Source of the DNA: Candolleomyces eurysporus
Taxonomy: Eukaryota > Basidiomycota > Agaricomycetes > Agaricales > Psathyrellaceae
Length of the DNA stretch: 23,881 nucleotides
Direction: 5' to 3'
Assembly (NCBI GenBank): GCA_027579435.1
Contig: JANBPK010001333.1
Span: 1 to 23,881 of the forward strand
Both the position numbers and the translations under genes were made by a program. Below the pieces are notes generated by a model that was not told the origin of the DNA, ran no database searches, and worked only from the letters and a program-made list of their open reading frames with translations. Every line of letters starts with the position of its first letter. The first letter of the stretch is position 1. This document shows positions 8,965 to 19,152 of this stretch, piece by piece.

Positions 8965-11445
8965 ATGAAGCGACTTTCGACGTTCTCCGCGTTGGTCGCT
9001 CTAAGCGTCACCACCGTCCGAATTGTTCAGGCTGCGGTGTACCAGAGCATCGATGAACTTCCGCAGTCGGTTAGTACCAACGCCACTTTTGACTTCATCG
9101 TCGTTGGCGGTACGTTCCATTTCCGTTCCATTGCGTCTAACAGCCACTGACCATTTCGATGCAGGTGGTGGTGCCGGAGCGGCGCTTGCCAGTCGTCTAA
9201 CCGAAAACCCCAACTTCAACGTTCTGCTCATTGAAGCTGGTCCTGAGTGAGTATTCCGGTTATACACAACTCTCCCTTCCTTCATTTCGCTCATCGGTTT
9301 CACCTTGTAGCAATGAGGGCCGCGAGGACCTGGCAATGCCATCTAAGAACCTAGAAGTGCAAGCGGACAAGACGTACCACTGGGGATGGTATACGACACC
9401 TCAAGCTGGGGTCAACAACCGGTCGATCGAGTATAAGAGTGGCCACGTCCTTGGCGGTGGAACATCCATGAGTACGTCTCCTGGGAGCTTTTTGTGCGCC
9501 NTTTTTTGGTCGGGTTGTTGACTGAGAACGATTTTGTAGACGGGATGGTATACACAAGAGGTGCTGATAACGACTACGACTTGTGGGGTAAGGTCTCCAA
9601 GGATAAAAAATGGAGTTGGAAAGCTTTGGCTCCGTATATCAAGAAGGTACTTTCCCGTCCCTACACTCCCGTGCAACAAACCAACGCATCCTTGCTGTTT
9701 GTTACAGCACGAAAAATGGGTTCAACCTCCCGGCGAACGAAATATTTCTGGTCAATACGATCCCCGCGTGCACGGCTACAAGGGCCCTGTTGGCGTAAGC
9801 CTTCCATGGAGCAGTCCCATTGAGTTCGACATCAGGTGTTTGAAGAACGCTGAGATTCAGGATGAGTTTGACTTTAACCTTGACCCAAACTCCGGGAAAC
9901 CTACTGGTGTTAGTGAGTGTACATCTTTAATTGAGACCATTATCCCGACGAAGCCATTCCTTCGGTTCCGTTCAACTTCTGACTCTATGGTTCTCAACTA
10001 ACGATTTGATTTACAGCTTGGACGCAGTTCACTATTAACGGTGGAGAACGGTCGAGCTCAGCAACTGCGTACTTGGGAGCTGCCGTTCGTAAACGGCCCA
10101 ATTTGAGCATCTTGGTGAACACGTATGCGAAGAGGGTGTTGCAATACGACGGTCCGTCCATTGGGTTGTGGAGGGAAATGAGAACTGTTGAAATTGTTGC
10201 TCGGAACGGAGGTGCGTGTCGTCACCCAAGAGTATGTTCTCAACCGCCCCTTCCTTACATTNCCCCCCGTCCCTTTTCAGAAGGTCTCTCAAGGACGGTC
10301 ACCGCGAAAAAGGAAGTCATTCTCACAGCGGGCGCTGTCGGCTCCGCAAAGATCCTGCTTGACTCAGGTATTGGTCCCAAGGAAGAACTCGAAAAGATTG
10401 GAGTCAAGAGCATTGTGGATATACACGATGTCGGAAAAGGCTTGACGGACCATTTGACCGCGAGTATTATGTGGTCAGCGAATGGAACCGATGCTCAGTG
10501 TGTTCAATGCACTACTCTATCTTTCAATCGTGAACGTATGCTGATTTTGTCACAGGATTAACGCTACCGAAGCCTTGGCATTATGGCAGAAAGAGCGAAT
10601 TGGGCCGTACGCTGAGCCTACTGGGCCCAGACACCAAATTCTGTGGTCGAGGTTGCCGGAGAACTCGGCTTTGTTGAAGGAATATAAGGATCCGTCTGCG
10701 GGTCCGAATGCACCTCATTTCGAGATCACCTTGTCGGTCAGTTCTTTCGAACTACTCTTTCCAGAGGTATCTGAATTCGAAATGCCATGCGTAGGGTGGT
10801 GGAACAACCGTCTTTTCGTTTGTGGTGTTACTGACTCCCTACTCTCGTACGTCCACGCCCTCTAACCCTTTACACTGACGCTTCTAATTCCGGACCACAT
10901 ACAGGCGGATCCGTAACGATCAACTCTACCGACCCACTCTCCCCACCCCTCATCGACCTCGCCTTCCTCACGCACCCCTTCGACCGCGCTGCTGTCATCG
11001 AAGGCATCCGCCAAACCAAACGCTTCTACTCCGGCACCGCTTGGGACGGCTACATCACCTCCTTCCTCGGGCCTGACCCTGATGCAGATCCCTCCCCGGA
11101 AGGCCAAGAAAAGTTCTGGGATGCGATTAAAGCCGACGTGAATTCGTTCTTCCACCCTTGCGGGACAGCTGCAATCAGTCCTGCAGGCAGTGGAGTTGGC
11201 AAAGGAGAGGGTGTTGTGGATCCGAATTTGAAGGTTAAGAGAACCAGGGGACTGAGAGTCGCTGATGCCGCCATTATAGTGAGTGACTTGACTCCTTGAA
11301 TTCGGTCTGATTGCTTTATTCCGGACGACGGTGACTGATGGTCTCTTTAACTTTCTAGCCATATGTGCCCACCGCACATACTCAAGCCGCTGTGTATATC
11401 TTGGCGGAGAGGGCAGCGGATTTGATTAAAGAGCAGTGGGCCTGA
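8965..11445 (+). CDS. Secreted GMC oxidoreductase (AA3_2-like, aryl-alcohol oxidase/dehydrogenase type)
   Basis: Model: exons 8965-9109, 9165-9246, 9311-9471, 9540-9646, 9708-9912, 10017-10211, 10281-10497, 10556-10736, 10795-10846, 10905-11278 and 11359-11445; ten GT...AG introns; 601 aa with every phase consistent. Residues 1-23 form a signal peptide (cut after RIVQA). The FAD-binding loop is VVGGGGAGAA (46-55) followed by NVLLIEAGP. GHVLGGGTSMNGMVYTRG (from 120) is the GMC signature region. GAVGSAKILLDSGIGP is the second GMC signature. The catalytic histidines are H532 (HPCGTAAIS) and H580 (PTAHTQAA). The enzyme should oxidise aryl alcohols or sugars outside the cell with FAD, passing electrons to O2 or quinones; the substrate cannot be told. 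A Gly/Ser-rich insertion (SGSGVGKGEG) lies between the two histidines. Ns at 9501 and 10262 are intronic and harmless. Confidence 0.95.
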
Positions 11446-11554
11446 TTGACATATATATATGTACACTAGCGTTCACTTGAGAAACCTGGCTTAAACGATG
11501 AAATACATACGGTTATATCTATCTGCTTGATACTCGGGGGGCAGTGGTTTGAGT

Positions 11555-13506
11555 TCAAAGATTGGCACGTTCTCTAGCGCTATGATAAGACGCAATCAAG
11601 ACATCGACCTTTGTCCAACACTCAACATCTGTTCCCCGCACCTTCTCCAGACGCGGGAATAGGTTATCCAAAAAGACTCCCACCTCAATCAAGTCCTCGA
11701 ACCCAAGGTCCAATTTTGAGTCCATCGTGTTGATGATCAACTTGCGGAGGGGATGTACATCCTCAAACTGACGCGGTTCGACTTGAGTCGTTTGGAGGAT
11801 CTCCTTTAAATCCTCATTGCAAATCAACTCCTCATCAAATTGAAACTCCAACATCTCCAACGTACGACACTTCTTCCACACTGTTAAAGCCAAAAAAAGT
11901 GAAACCAGGGGGCCGTTTCGCTGGTCGTCCATCCGTTAATTCTATGGGACTTGGCTGAGCCCTAAACCGTAGGGTCGTCAGCGAGAGCCAGTTTGGCATG
12001 GCTTGTTTCAGCAGGTCGGCCGAGGAGTTCCAGAGGAAGATAGGAACATCGAGCATTGTCACTTCCTTCAAGTTGTTCGATGAAAAGAGAGCGCGTCTTG
12101 TTCTCCGTTCGGCTGCGGCGTCTGACGGCCATTGCGAGAGTATCGGGGGATCGGCTCATGTTTTCTCTTCCGGGTTCTCCGTTACAAATTGAATACGAAG
12201 AGTTTCGAGATGGGGGTTATTGAGGCAATACACCTCAATGCAGCGATGGAATGGCATAGATTGTGTCGACCTGAGAAAGTCGAGCGAAAGGCTTGTGATC
12301 TTCGGTGGGTAGATCGACCTCCATATCAAGTACTGCAAGTATTCCGTTGCCCTGACGTGCAGAGCTTTCAGGCACAGGAGCTTGGTGGTGTTGTATTGGA
12401 TATTGGCTTTGCCAGTGATAGGCATCCCGACCAGGAACGGCGCAATAAGCGAGAGGACTTTTCGAGAAGGAAGCTCCCGGAGACGCCGTAGTATTCTTCT
12501 ATCCTGCAGATTTGTTATTGTTAAGTGCAGGACGGTAAGTTTGGGCATAAATGAAATCTGGAAGAAGAGTTCTCCATTGGTCGGTCCGCTATATTCGAAC
12601 TATTTGAGCTGCGCGACGGCGAGTTTGGGCATAATAGAGAGAACGTTATTCAGTGCTTGGTTTTCGGGGTCTGAGTCGCGCCAGTCGGCTGGAAACCTCG
12701 GGCTGTCGAAGTCACCAAAATCCGAAAGGCTGGTTATCAACAGAGAGCGTAGCGGCGGCCCGATGAGCAGGAAGAGGAAGGGTAATCTTGCCCACGCCTT
12801 CTTGAAGACGGACACGGATTGAAGATTGGGAAACAGGGGATCGAGCTTTCCAGGTAAGGTTAAGAGCTGGTAGAACCAAGGGATGGCATTGAAAGATCAT
12901 AGGCCGAAATGAAGTTGAAGTGTCGAATGAGACCCGCGTATATATTGAAGCGTTTCCAATGGATCAAGGAGGGCTTTCGAACATCTGGGATTAATTGGTA
13001 TTGTGACGATGGAGTGGGAAGGAGCAGTAACCTACCCCGACCCCACGAAACTCATCTGCAAACCACGGAAGTAGCCTGAGTACCGGTGCGAGATTGTCCA
13101 TTGTCTTCCACAACAATCTAGCACTTGCGTGGAAGAATGGCTTGTTGACAAGCATCAGGGAGGCAAAAACCCCTTTCCACTCTTCCTTCCCCTTGTCGGG
13201 ACTATCGTCGTCGGAAGCGCCATCCAAACCATCCTCATCCTCAATGTACATTTCCTCCAGGATGAGGAGGTCTCTAAATTCCCGAAGAATGAGTGGCAAG
13301 ATGTATTGGCTCGAGAGAGCTTGGTCTCGAGCATCGTGTTCTTGAGTAGAAGCAATGACCGGGTGATCTGTCTTCACAAGAAAAATACATAGTGATGTCA
13401 CTACGTGCGGATACTGGAAATTCGGTGAGAGCAGAATTCCATTGAGATGGATGAAGGAGCACGAACTAGTTGCAGAGCTCGCTTGAGAAATAGTGCGGTG
13501 AGGCAT
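11555..13506 (-). pseudogene. Decayed F-box-like/leucine-rich paralogue (copy 2)
   Basis: Reading down from ATG 13506, the first exon (13506-13036, open for 468 nt to the intron) carries YILPLILREFRDL and LMLVNKPFFHASARLLWKTM, the F-box-like region. The intron (13035-12985) is at the conserved family position. After it the alignment to the other copies continues (HWKRFNIYAG, PWFYQLL, LFPNLQSVSV, LEFQFDEE, FLDNLFPRLEKV) but only by changing frame near 12970 and again near 12930. There are in-frame stops TAG at 12600-12602 and TGA at 12156-12158, and another shift at an A7 run (11892-11898). The A7 shift may be a homopolymer miscall: one base fewer gives FTFLALTVWKKC, as in the paralogues. The two stops are substitutions and argue for true loss. 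The 3' end faces the GMC 3' end about 110 bp away. Confidence 0.75.
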
Positions 13507-13570
13507 TCCAATTTGAGCGAATCCTTACCGACGCCGAAGGGGAGACTGGTTTTGCAGGCAGGGGTGGAAG
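13461..13570. repeat. Imperfect direct repeat, unit A (5' end of pseudogene copy 2)
   Basis: About 110 bp matches 13963-14071 with roughly three bases in four identical by eye and almost no gaps. It spans the 5' UTR and first about 15 codons of the decayed copy 2. Confidence 0.75.
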
Positions 13571-13852
13571 ATGTAGGATCCCACATCGTGATAAGATCAT
13601 TAAAGATAAGTGGCGTCTTGTGATCCGGACAACGCGCATCTCTTCCTGTTCTAAACAGTTCTGATGGAGGATTTACCTCTCCATCTTCATTATCGTCGTG
13701 TCGATGTCAGCGGCTCTAGACACCAATTTTCGATTTTTGACGTTCCGCAGCACTCATCGTCCATCCAGCGCCTTCGCATGACTAATTGGCATCATGATGC
13801 CCTCGCGGCGAACCCTCACCCCAACTCAAGGATCTCATGATCCTTCGATTTC

Positions 13853-14008
13853 TTAGTAGTCGTATTTCGCCTTAGCCATCTTATCAGAGGATAGTCTCTC
13901 AGAAGCCAGACCGAAGAACGTGTGCTCTGTTCGGCTTTCATATATCTGGCGGAAGACAACTGACGAAGTAGTTGTAGAGCTCGCTCTAGAGATCATGCGG
14001 GGAGGCAT
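13853..14008 (-). pseudogene. Relic first exon of another F-box-like copy
   Basis: Reading down from ATG 14008, MPPRMISRASSTTTSS parallels MPHRTISQASSATSS at the start of copy 2 (13506), and the upstream leader is similar too. The frame stays open for 51 codons and stops at 13853, but the F-box-like part and the rest of the gene are absent; the sequence then runs towards copy 2. It is most simply the promoter-proximal remnant of a tandem duplicate whose body was deleted. It could still be transcribed as a short RNA. The homology rests on the repeat alignment, not on a database match. Confidence 0.55.
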
Positions 14009-14071
14009 CTCGATTCGAAGGTATCCTTGCCTAGCCGAAGAGAAATAGGGTTTGTAGGTAGGAGACGGAAG
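13963..14071. repeat. Imperfect direct repeat, unit B (leader and start of relic exon)
   Basis: Partner of 13461-13570, same orientation, offset about 500 bp. Matching continues from the leader across the start codon into the coding frame, and most differences keep the reading frame. Confidence 0.75.
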
Positions 14072-14341
14072 ACAACTCCCTGAGCTTGGACAAGGGCAAG
14101 TCTAAACCAATGCCAAACAAAACGCGACGCCATCATTTCCACGAGTTTTATATCCCATAGCGAAAGTGATGCTGCGAGGGCGGGAGACAATTGTGAAGTC
14201 GAATTTCACTCGTGTCTAGTCTGATCATAAGGGTCACAAGACGAGTTCTTCTCACTATCAAACACGTGTAGGGGTAGAGGCTATAGCCTTTCAACTGGAA
14301 TCAATTGTAGATTCATTACATATCGCAGTCGGCTCTCAGTC
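14072..14341. other. Divergent promoter region before F-box-like copy 3
   Basis: Separates the minus-strand relic leader from the plus-strand start at 14342. A short minus-strand frame (to 14190) reads through the repeat leader and is not a gene. No TATA box was identified with confidence. Confidence 0.4.
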
Positions 14342-16384
14342 ATGAACAACGATCCAGACGCCGGGACCTTGACCGTTCAACTGGTAGATTCCGACCCGAG
14401 GCCAAGTATGTCGATCTATCCAAGTCAACTTCATCTTGTTGTTGACGGGTGNTTTTTTGTAAACAGGCTTGTCTGATTCCTTAATTCCGGGTCCTCATTC
14501 GATCGAAGCGACTGGAACTTCAACAGATGCAGCCGGACGCGAACTGGGATGTGACGAAGGCATTTTGGAGAACCAGACTACATCCGATGCTCAGGAGAGC
14601 GTGCTGAAGAGCGAAGACATCCTTCCAATTATTTTGTTGGAATTAAAGGAAGCTTTTCTTGACAAGCAACTCGATCATACTGCGATGGGCGCCCCAAGCT
14701 CGACAATAGGGAGAACTTTAAATTGGAAGGCTTCCTTCTGTTCGTTGCTGCTGGTGAACAGATCGTTCCTTCAAGCAGGCTCCAACCTTTTGTGGAATAC
14801 GATGGAAACTTTGGCACCCGTATTCAGGCTGCTCCCGTGGTATACGAAGACGAAGTACAATGGTCTTGGAGTACGTGAATCTCTAATCTTGGTTCAGTCT
14901 TGAGTGCTAAGTCTTCTTAGAGTTTTCAATACAACGGCTCGGTGGACTGGGAACGTTTTAACTTCTACGCTTCACGCATTCAGCGCTTCCATCTAAAATA
15001 CTCGCCAGAAGAAGACTTCTCCATATCAACGCCGTGGCTTCTCCAGCTCCTCACTTTACACGAAAGACCCGATCCTCTTTTCCCTATCCTCCAATCCATC
15101 ATCGTCACTCCGAAGGCCTTTCCTGGACTGCAAGTCCTCTTCCTTCTTGTAGGGACGTCGCTGCGCTCGTTAGAGGTGTTCTCCTGTTCGGAAATATCCA
15201 ATTATGCGAGCATCCCGGCTGACTGGGAAGCCTACGCGTGCGAGTCAGAGGCATTTAGGGAGAAAGTGCAGGAGAATCTTATCGCGGTGCTACCAAAGGT
15301 GTCTGTGAGCAGTCCCCAGCTTGAATCCTTCACCTATCGAGGACCTTTCAGCATGGATCTCTTTCACCATGTCTCCCAGCTCAAGGGGCTCATATCCATC
15401 CGTCTGACAATGGCCAGCGCATACGGTACACTTTTCCGAGCCCCCTCGCGGTGCTTTGCCAAGCTTACATCCCTCCGACATCTTGTCCTCGAGGCGCCAT
15501 TGCTTCGCGTGGTTAGTGTTTCTCCCGCGCCTGAAGCTGCTGTCGTGAAGTTGGACAGTTTGAAAATAACTACCAAACCCCATCAGCACATCCGCATCTT
15601 GGAGAACATTCACTTTAATGGCCTTCGTAAACTCGTTCTCGAATTCACCAGAACGACATCGGCATCCTCATTGTACCCCACCATCAAGAGCTATTTAAAG
15701 AAATGTAGCGAGTTGGAGAGTTGTTCGATCGCGTTTATTCCGGGGACGCCGGAAGAGGACAACGCCGGAAGATCGGTGAAGTCGAAGCGAACGCTGGGAA
15801 AACAAACTCACGCGGACACCATCGCTGTCATGCAGCGCACTACCAATCTGAAGCAAGTTATTATGCTGAACGTACCCCCATTGCTAAGGGATTCTACAGC
15901 ATATGTACTCCGATGTGCTCTGCCTTGTTGGCCTCAGCTGACGACATTGGTATTCAACGTTCACGAGGAGCCTATATCGTCTAACACCGAGTCGGAGGAA
16001 GTACTATATGGTCCTTCTGGCCTGTATTTTCTCGGGGCCACCATCTGGAAATCTTGTGCCAGATTGGAAGAGCTCGAGTTTCATTTCGACGAGGCCGAAA
16101 TCGCTAAGGAAAAGCTGCTAGACTCTGAAGTTTTTGGTCACGGCGGCTGCCCCTCCAGTGGCGATGATCACCCGCTCCGCATCTTAACAATCAACACTAC
16201 AAGCTCAAGATTGGACTTGGACCTGAGGAGGAAGATCGAAATCGCAACGTTCTTGGATAGACTCTTTCCCCGATTGGACCGTTTGCAAGGATCGGCGTCG
16301 GGTGTGTGGGAGGAGGTCGAGATGCTTATTGGATCGTACCAGGCTGTGAAAGAGCACGTTTATGCTCGGATCGAAGCGTTGTAG
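14342..16384 (+). CDS. F-box-like/leucine-rich protein, copy 3 (intact)
   Basis: Model: exons 14342-14405, 14467-14870 and 14921-16384, introns of 61 and 50 nt, 643 aa, no frame break. The N in the first intron (14452) lies beside a T6 run and is harmless. After a low-complexity N-terminal 65 residues comes a degenerate F-box-like region (about 71-131): EDILPIILLELKEAF, then FCSLLLVNRSFLQAGSNLLW with a loop between. The long third exon encodes leucine-rich segments, including LLQLLTLHERPDPLFPILQS and LTSLRHLVLEAPLLRV, and ends with FLDRLFPRLDRLQGS and EEVEMLIGSYQAVKEHV. These blocks are shared with the 19153-21141 gene and, more weakly, with copies 1 and 2. Likely a ubiquitin-ligase adaptor by family; whether the divergent F-box still binds Skp1 is unknown. 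It is head to head with the decayed copy 2. Confidence 0.87.
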
Positions 16385-16747
16385 CTGAATCATGTCTGAG
16401 TCTAGTCCCAGCTAGGAGCTATGTCCGCTTATTTTTGTCATCGTAGGAAGAATTAATGCATTTCCAGGACTCCTCGAGCTCCTCTTTGGTTCCTCTGGCC
16501 GATCAAGTTGATAGCGACAGATGAATGTTGAATACAGCGAAAGTGTGTACAACTAGGGAATTTGTCTTGATCATCCACCCCTCCTTCCCCGTATCTCGTT
16601 GCTTCGGTCGACCATTGCCCCAACTTTGCCCATCCCTCCTCTTTCTCCATCGCCCCACTTCTCAACCCTGATTTGTCGACCAAGCCCCCACCACGTATGA
16701 CTTATCAAAACAATTGTATCGCAGGTAGTTCCCAGAGCAGCTACACT
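16385..16747. other. Convergent intergenic region, no gene seen
   Basis: Lies between the 3' ends of copy 3 (plus) and the canonical F-box gene (minus). A minus-strand frame at 16453-16683 has no recognisable motif. It presumably holds both polyadenylation regions; no AATAAA is obvious. Confidence 0.5.
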
Positions 16748-18618
16748 TCAGGCTTCGGTGGGCAGGAGGATATCACGTCCCTCTGCTCGCTGGGCCCATG
16801 ATGGGGAGTATGAATTCCGCCTATGAAAAAACACTGTCAGTCCGTCGATCCAACGTACAGGCAAAAACACACACCTCAAATGTTGATACCAGGGGCGGTC
16901 CACCGGTATCGTCACTTTCCTATGCTTTGAAATGAGCTCGAATGATGTGCCAACATGGCTGAGAGCACGAGCAGCCTCGCACAAAGACTGGGCGCTGGGA
17001 TTGACGAAGACGTTTCCAGCGTCCGAGTCTGGACCACGAGTGACTGGATCGCTTTCAGTCGTGGAGGTGAGGGCGTTCCTTAGCCAGTCTTCGAGCCCGG
17101 AAGGGGTGTCAGGGACAAGGCGCAGAGACACATGGCGGATTTTCGAGTCGGGATTGGTGGTAGCACCCGATGTTGCTGCAGTGGATTCCGCTTCCTTGCC
17201 TTTCATGTTTGATAAAGTCCCCTCTGCCATTGTCGTAGTCGTCCTGCTGCACCGAGTCTCTAAAAGGGATTTGAGCACAGTCGTCAGATCTTGGAGCGGA
17301 TCCTTAGTGTGGATGGCGTAGGGCGCCTGCGTTATACCCAACACCTCGAGAAGCGGAGAGCGAGCGTTTGAGCTTTGTGGGTTGTTGAGGAATGGAATCA
17401 GAAACTCCGGGGTCCCGTTCAGTTTCCTGAGTTTGGGAAGGAAGTCGCAGCGTCCGTCTCCCTCCGGAAACTCGACCTTCCCGATAGCCGTATACCTCGA
17501 CAAATCCAAGTCAACGATCGTAGGATGCCTTTGCAGGAATTCCAGGAGATCAGGAAATGGGATCTGCGAATCCACAACATCCAAATGCTCCAAGCGCGAG
17601 AACCTCTGCCAGGCAGGCAACTGCAGAATGGCATGCCAATCGTAATGGGAACAACTCGAGTCAGAAATGGAGAGTGAAGTGAGAGCAGATTGAGAGGGAT
17701 CGAGGAGGCACGTTTCGAGTGACAGGTATATGAGAGGAGTGAATATCAGAGCTCCTGCGAGTACCAGGCGCGAAAGGCGGCTCTCTGTATTCAGAGGGAC
17801 AATGGGAATGGGGTAAGCGGGGTCAACCCTTTCGCTGGTGAGGGTGGGCGGCGAGCTGTGTTCAGTCACAACAGAACTGGGTTCAGTGGGTTGGGCTGGG
17901 AGAAAATTCCTTCTATCCATCGACTTGCCCTTGAAGAATGACACTATCCAGCGAAAGAGTGACGTCGGTTGTTGGGCAACGACTGGTTGACGGCGCGGGG
18001 GAGGGGGGAGTTGTCATTGAAGCTGGATATAAAACTCGATGTGCAAAAGGCGAGTATTCGGGACCTCGCGAAGCCGGCGGGCTCATCAACTCGATTTGTA
18101 CTCCTTCGTGCGAGACGCATGCCTGCAGGAGGCTCGCGAATGCACGGAACCATGATCTGTGGGGCTTTGTATTTTGGCCTGCTATCCTCTGCACTGTGTC
18201 GAAAGCAAACTGGATGGTAATGAGTTCGAGTTCGACGTTCCGCGCGAAGAGAGCACAAAGAGACCATATCTGCGCAATCATGAACGCAGAGGAGATGGTG
18301 TAGTGGACCCGCAATTGCTTCATGTGGCTTGTCGACGCAAATAGCTCCGAGTATTGTTCTGGGGATAGCGGTTGATAGCATCGGTCATGAGGGTCGGAGT
18401 TCGGCGTAGCTGTGGCCCTCTTGAAGATAGTCAATCTTTCGAGCGTCGTGGCCTCACGAAGTTGCTTGGTGTAGGCACCTAGGAGCATTGGGTGGGTGAC
18501 TGAATAGAACCTCTTGCAGGTGAAAGCCAGGGAAAGGCAGTAGAAGTTGTCGGGGGGGGAGATACGATAGCACATGGTAAAGTATCTCGTTTGGAAGGTC
18601 TTCAATGGACGAAGGCAT
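16748..18618 (-). CDS. F-box protein of a second subfamily, canonical N-terminal F-box
   Basis: Reading down from ATG 18618, the protein starts MPSSIEDLPNEILYHVLSYL and continues to CLSLAFTCKRFYSV, a textbook F-box (residues about 5-45) that should bind Skp1. This requires reading the G8 run at 18552-18559 as seven bases. A second homopolymer slip, at 17997-18008, is needed to join the proline-rich PPPPRRQPVVAQQPTSLFRW to the downstream frame. With both removed, and with an in-frame 54-nt intron (16874-16821), the length is a clean 604 aa. After the F-box come Leu-rich segments (FSRLEHLDVVDSQIPFPDLL and LLEVLGITQAP) and a Ser/Thr-rich loop. It lacks the C-terminal ending of the neighbouring paralogues, so it is a different subfamily. 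The frame breaks are either sequencing errors, which I favour, or a young pseudogene. Confidence 0.78.
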
Positions 18619-19152
18619 TGCAGCAATAGGTGAGAGTACTGAACAAACCGTATGATAGACCTGTCGGTCAAAGCGTAACGGTAGCTGAGACTCACCAAAA
18701 ATGGGTAAAATCGGTCAAAATCGTTGCCGGTTGACCCTAAACAGGAAACCGTAAAGCATCAATGCATCACGGCTCGGTTGCTTTCGGCCAGCTCGAAGCT
18801 CGACAACGTTTCATTCTGCGCACCTGCAAAGACCAACGCCTTGTCTTCCCCTCTTTTCCGACAAGGAAACGTGTTCCGTGAGGCCCTTTCATATTCCATA
18901 TCGTCGGGCGCTCACGTGCGTTCTACGCTGATGGTTTGTGACACGCTCTTTTTACTTGAATTTTGTCCTAGTCTACTATTCCCGGGCAAGATACATTTGC
19001 TAAAAGAAATACTAGTTGCTAGGACCCCTCGGTGTTCCAGCGACTTCATGATTGAGATCGAAGGCGTTCGACCCACCAATTCGACTCTGGCTCATGCCAT
19101 TCATTTTTCAAACTACACCTGAATACTCAATAGTACAACATATAGCCGAATG
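18619..19152. other. Intergenic between two minus-strand F-box genes
   Basis: Lies between the start of the canonical F-box gene and the stop of the next minus-strand gene. A plus-strand frame at 18724-19122 (132 codons) begins at a non-ATG codon, is Ser/Leu-rich without a motif, and has no flanking exons. The promoter of the 16748-18618 gene should lie here; no specific element was recognised. Confidence 0.5.

Noticed and set aside
12970..12985. Alternative acceptor (GAAAG) to avoid a frame shift in decayed copy 2
   Set aside because: It keeps the frame but shortens the segment relative to the paralogues; the CCCAG acceptor gives the same number of residues up to the conserved HW, so a frame shift fits better. 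It does not change the pseudogene call, because two stops remain.
18724..19122. Plus-strand frame of 132 codons
   Set aside because: Non-ATG start, no motif, no neighbouring exons, and it lies between two convincing minus-strand genes.
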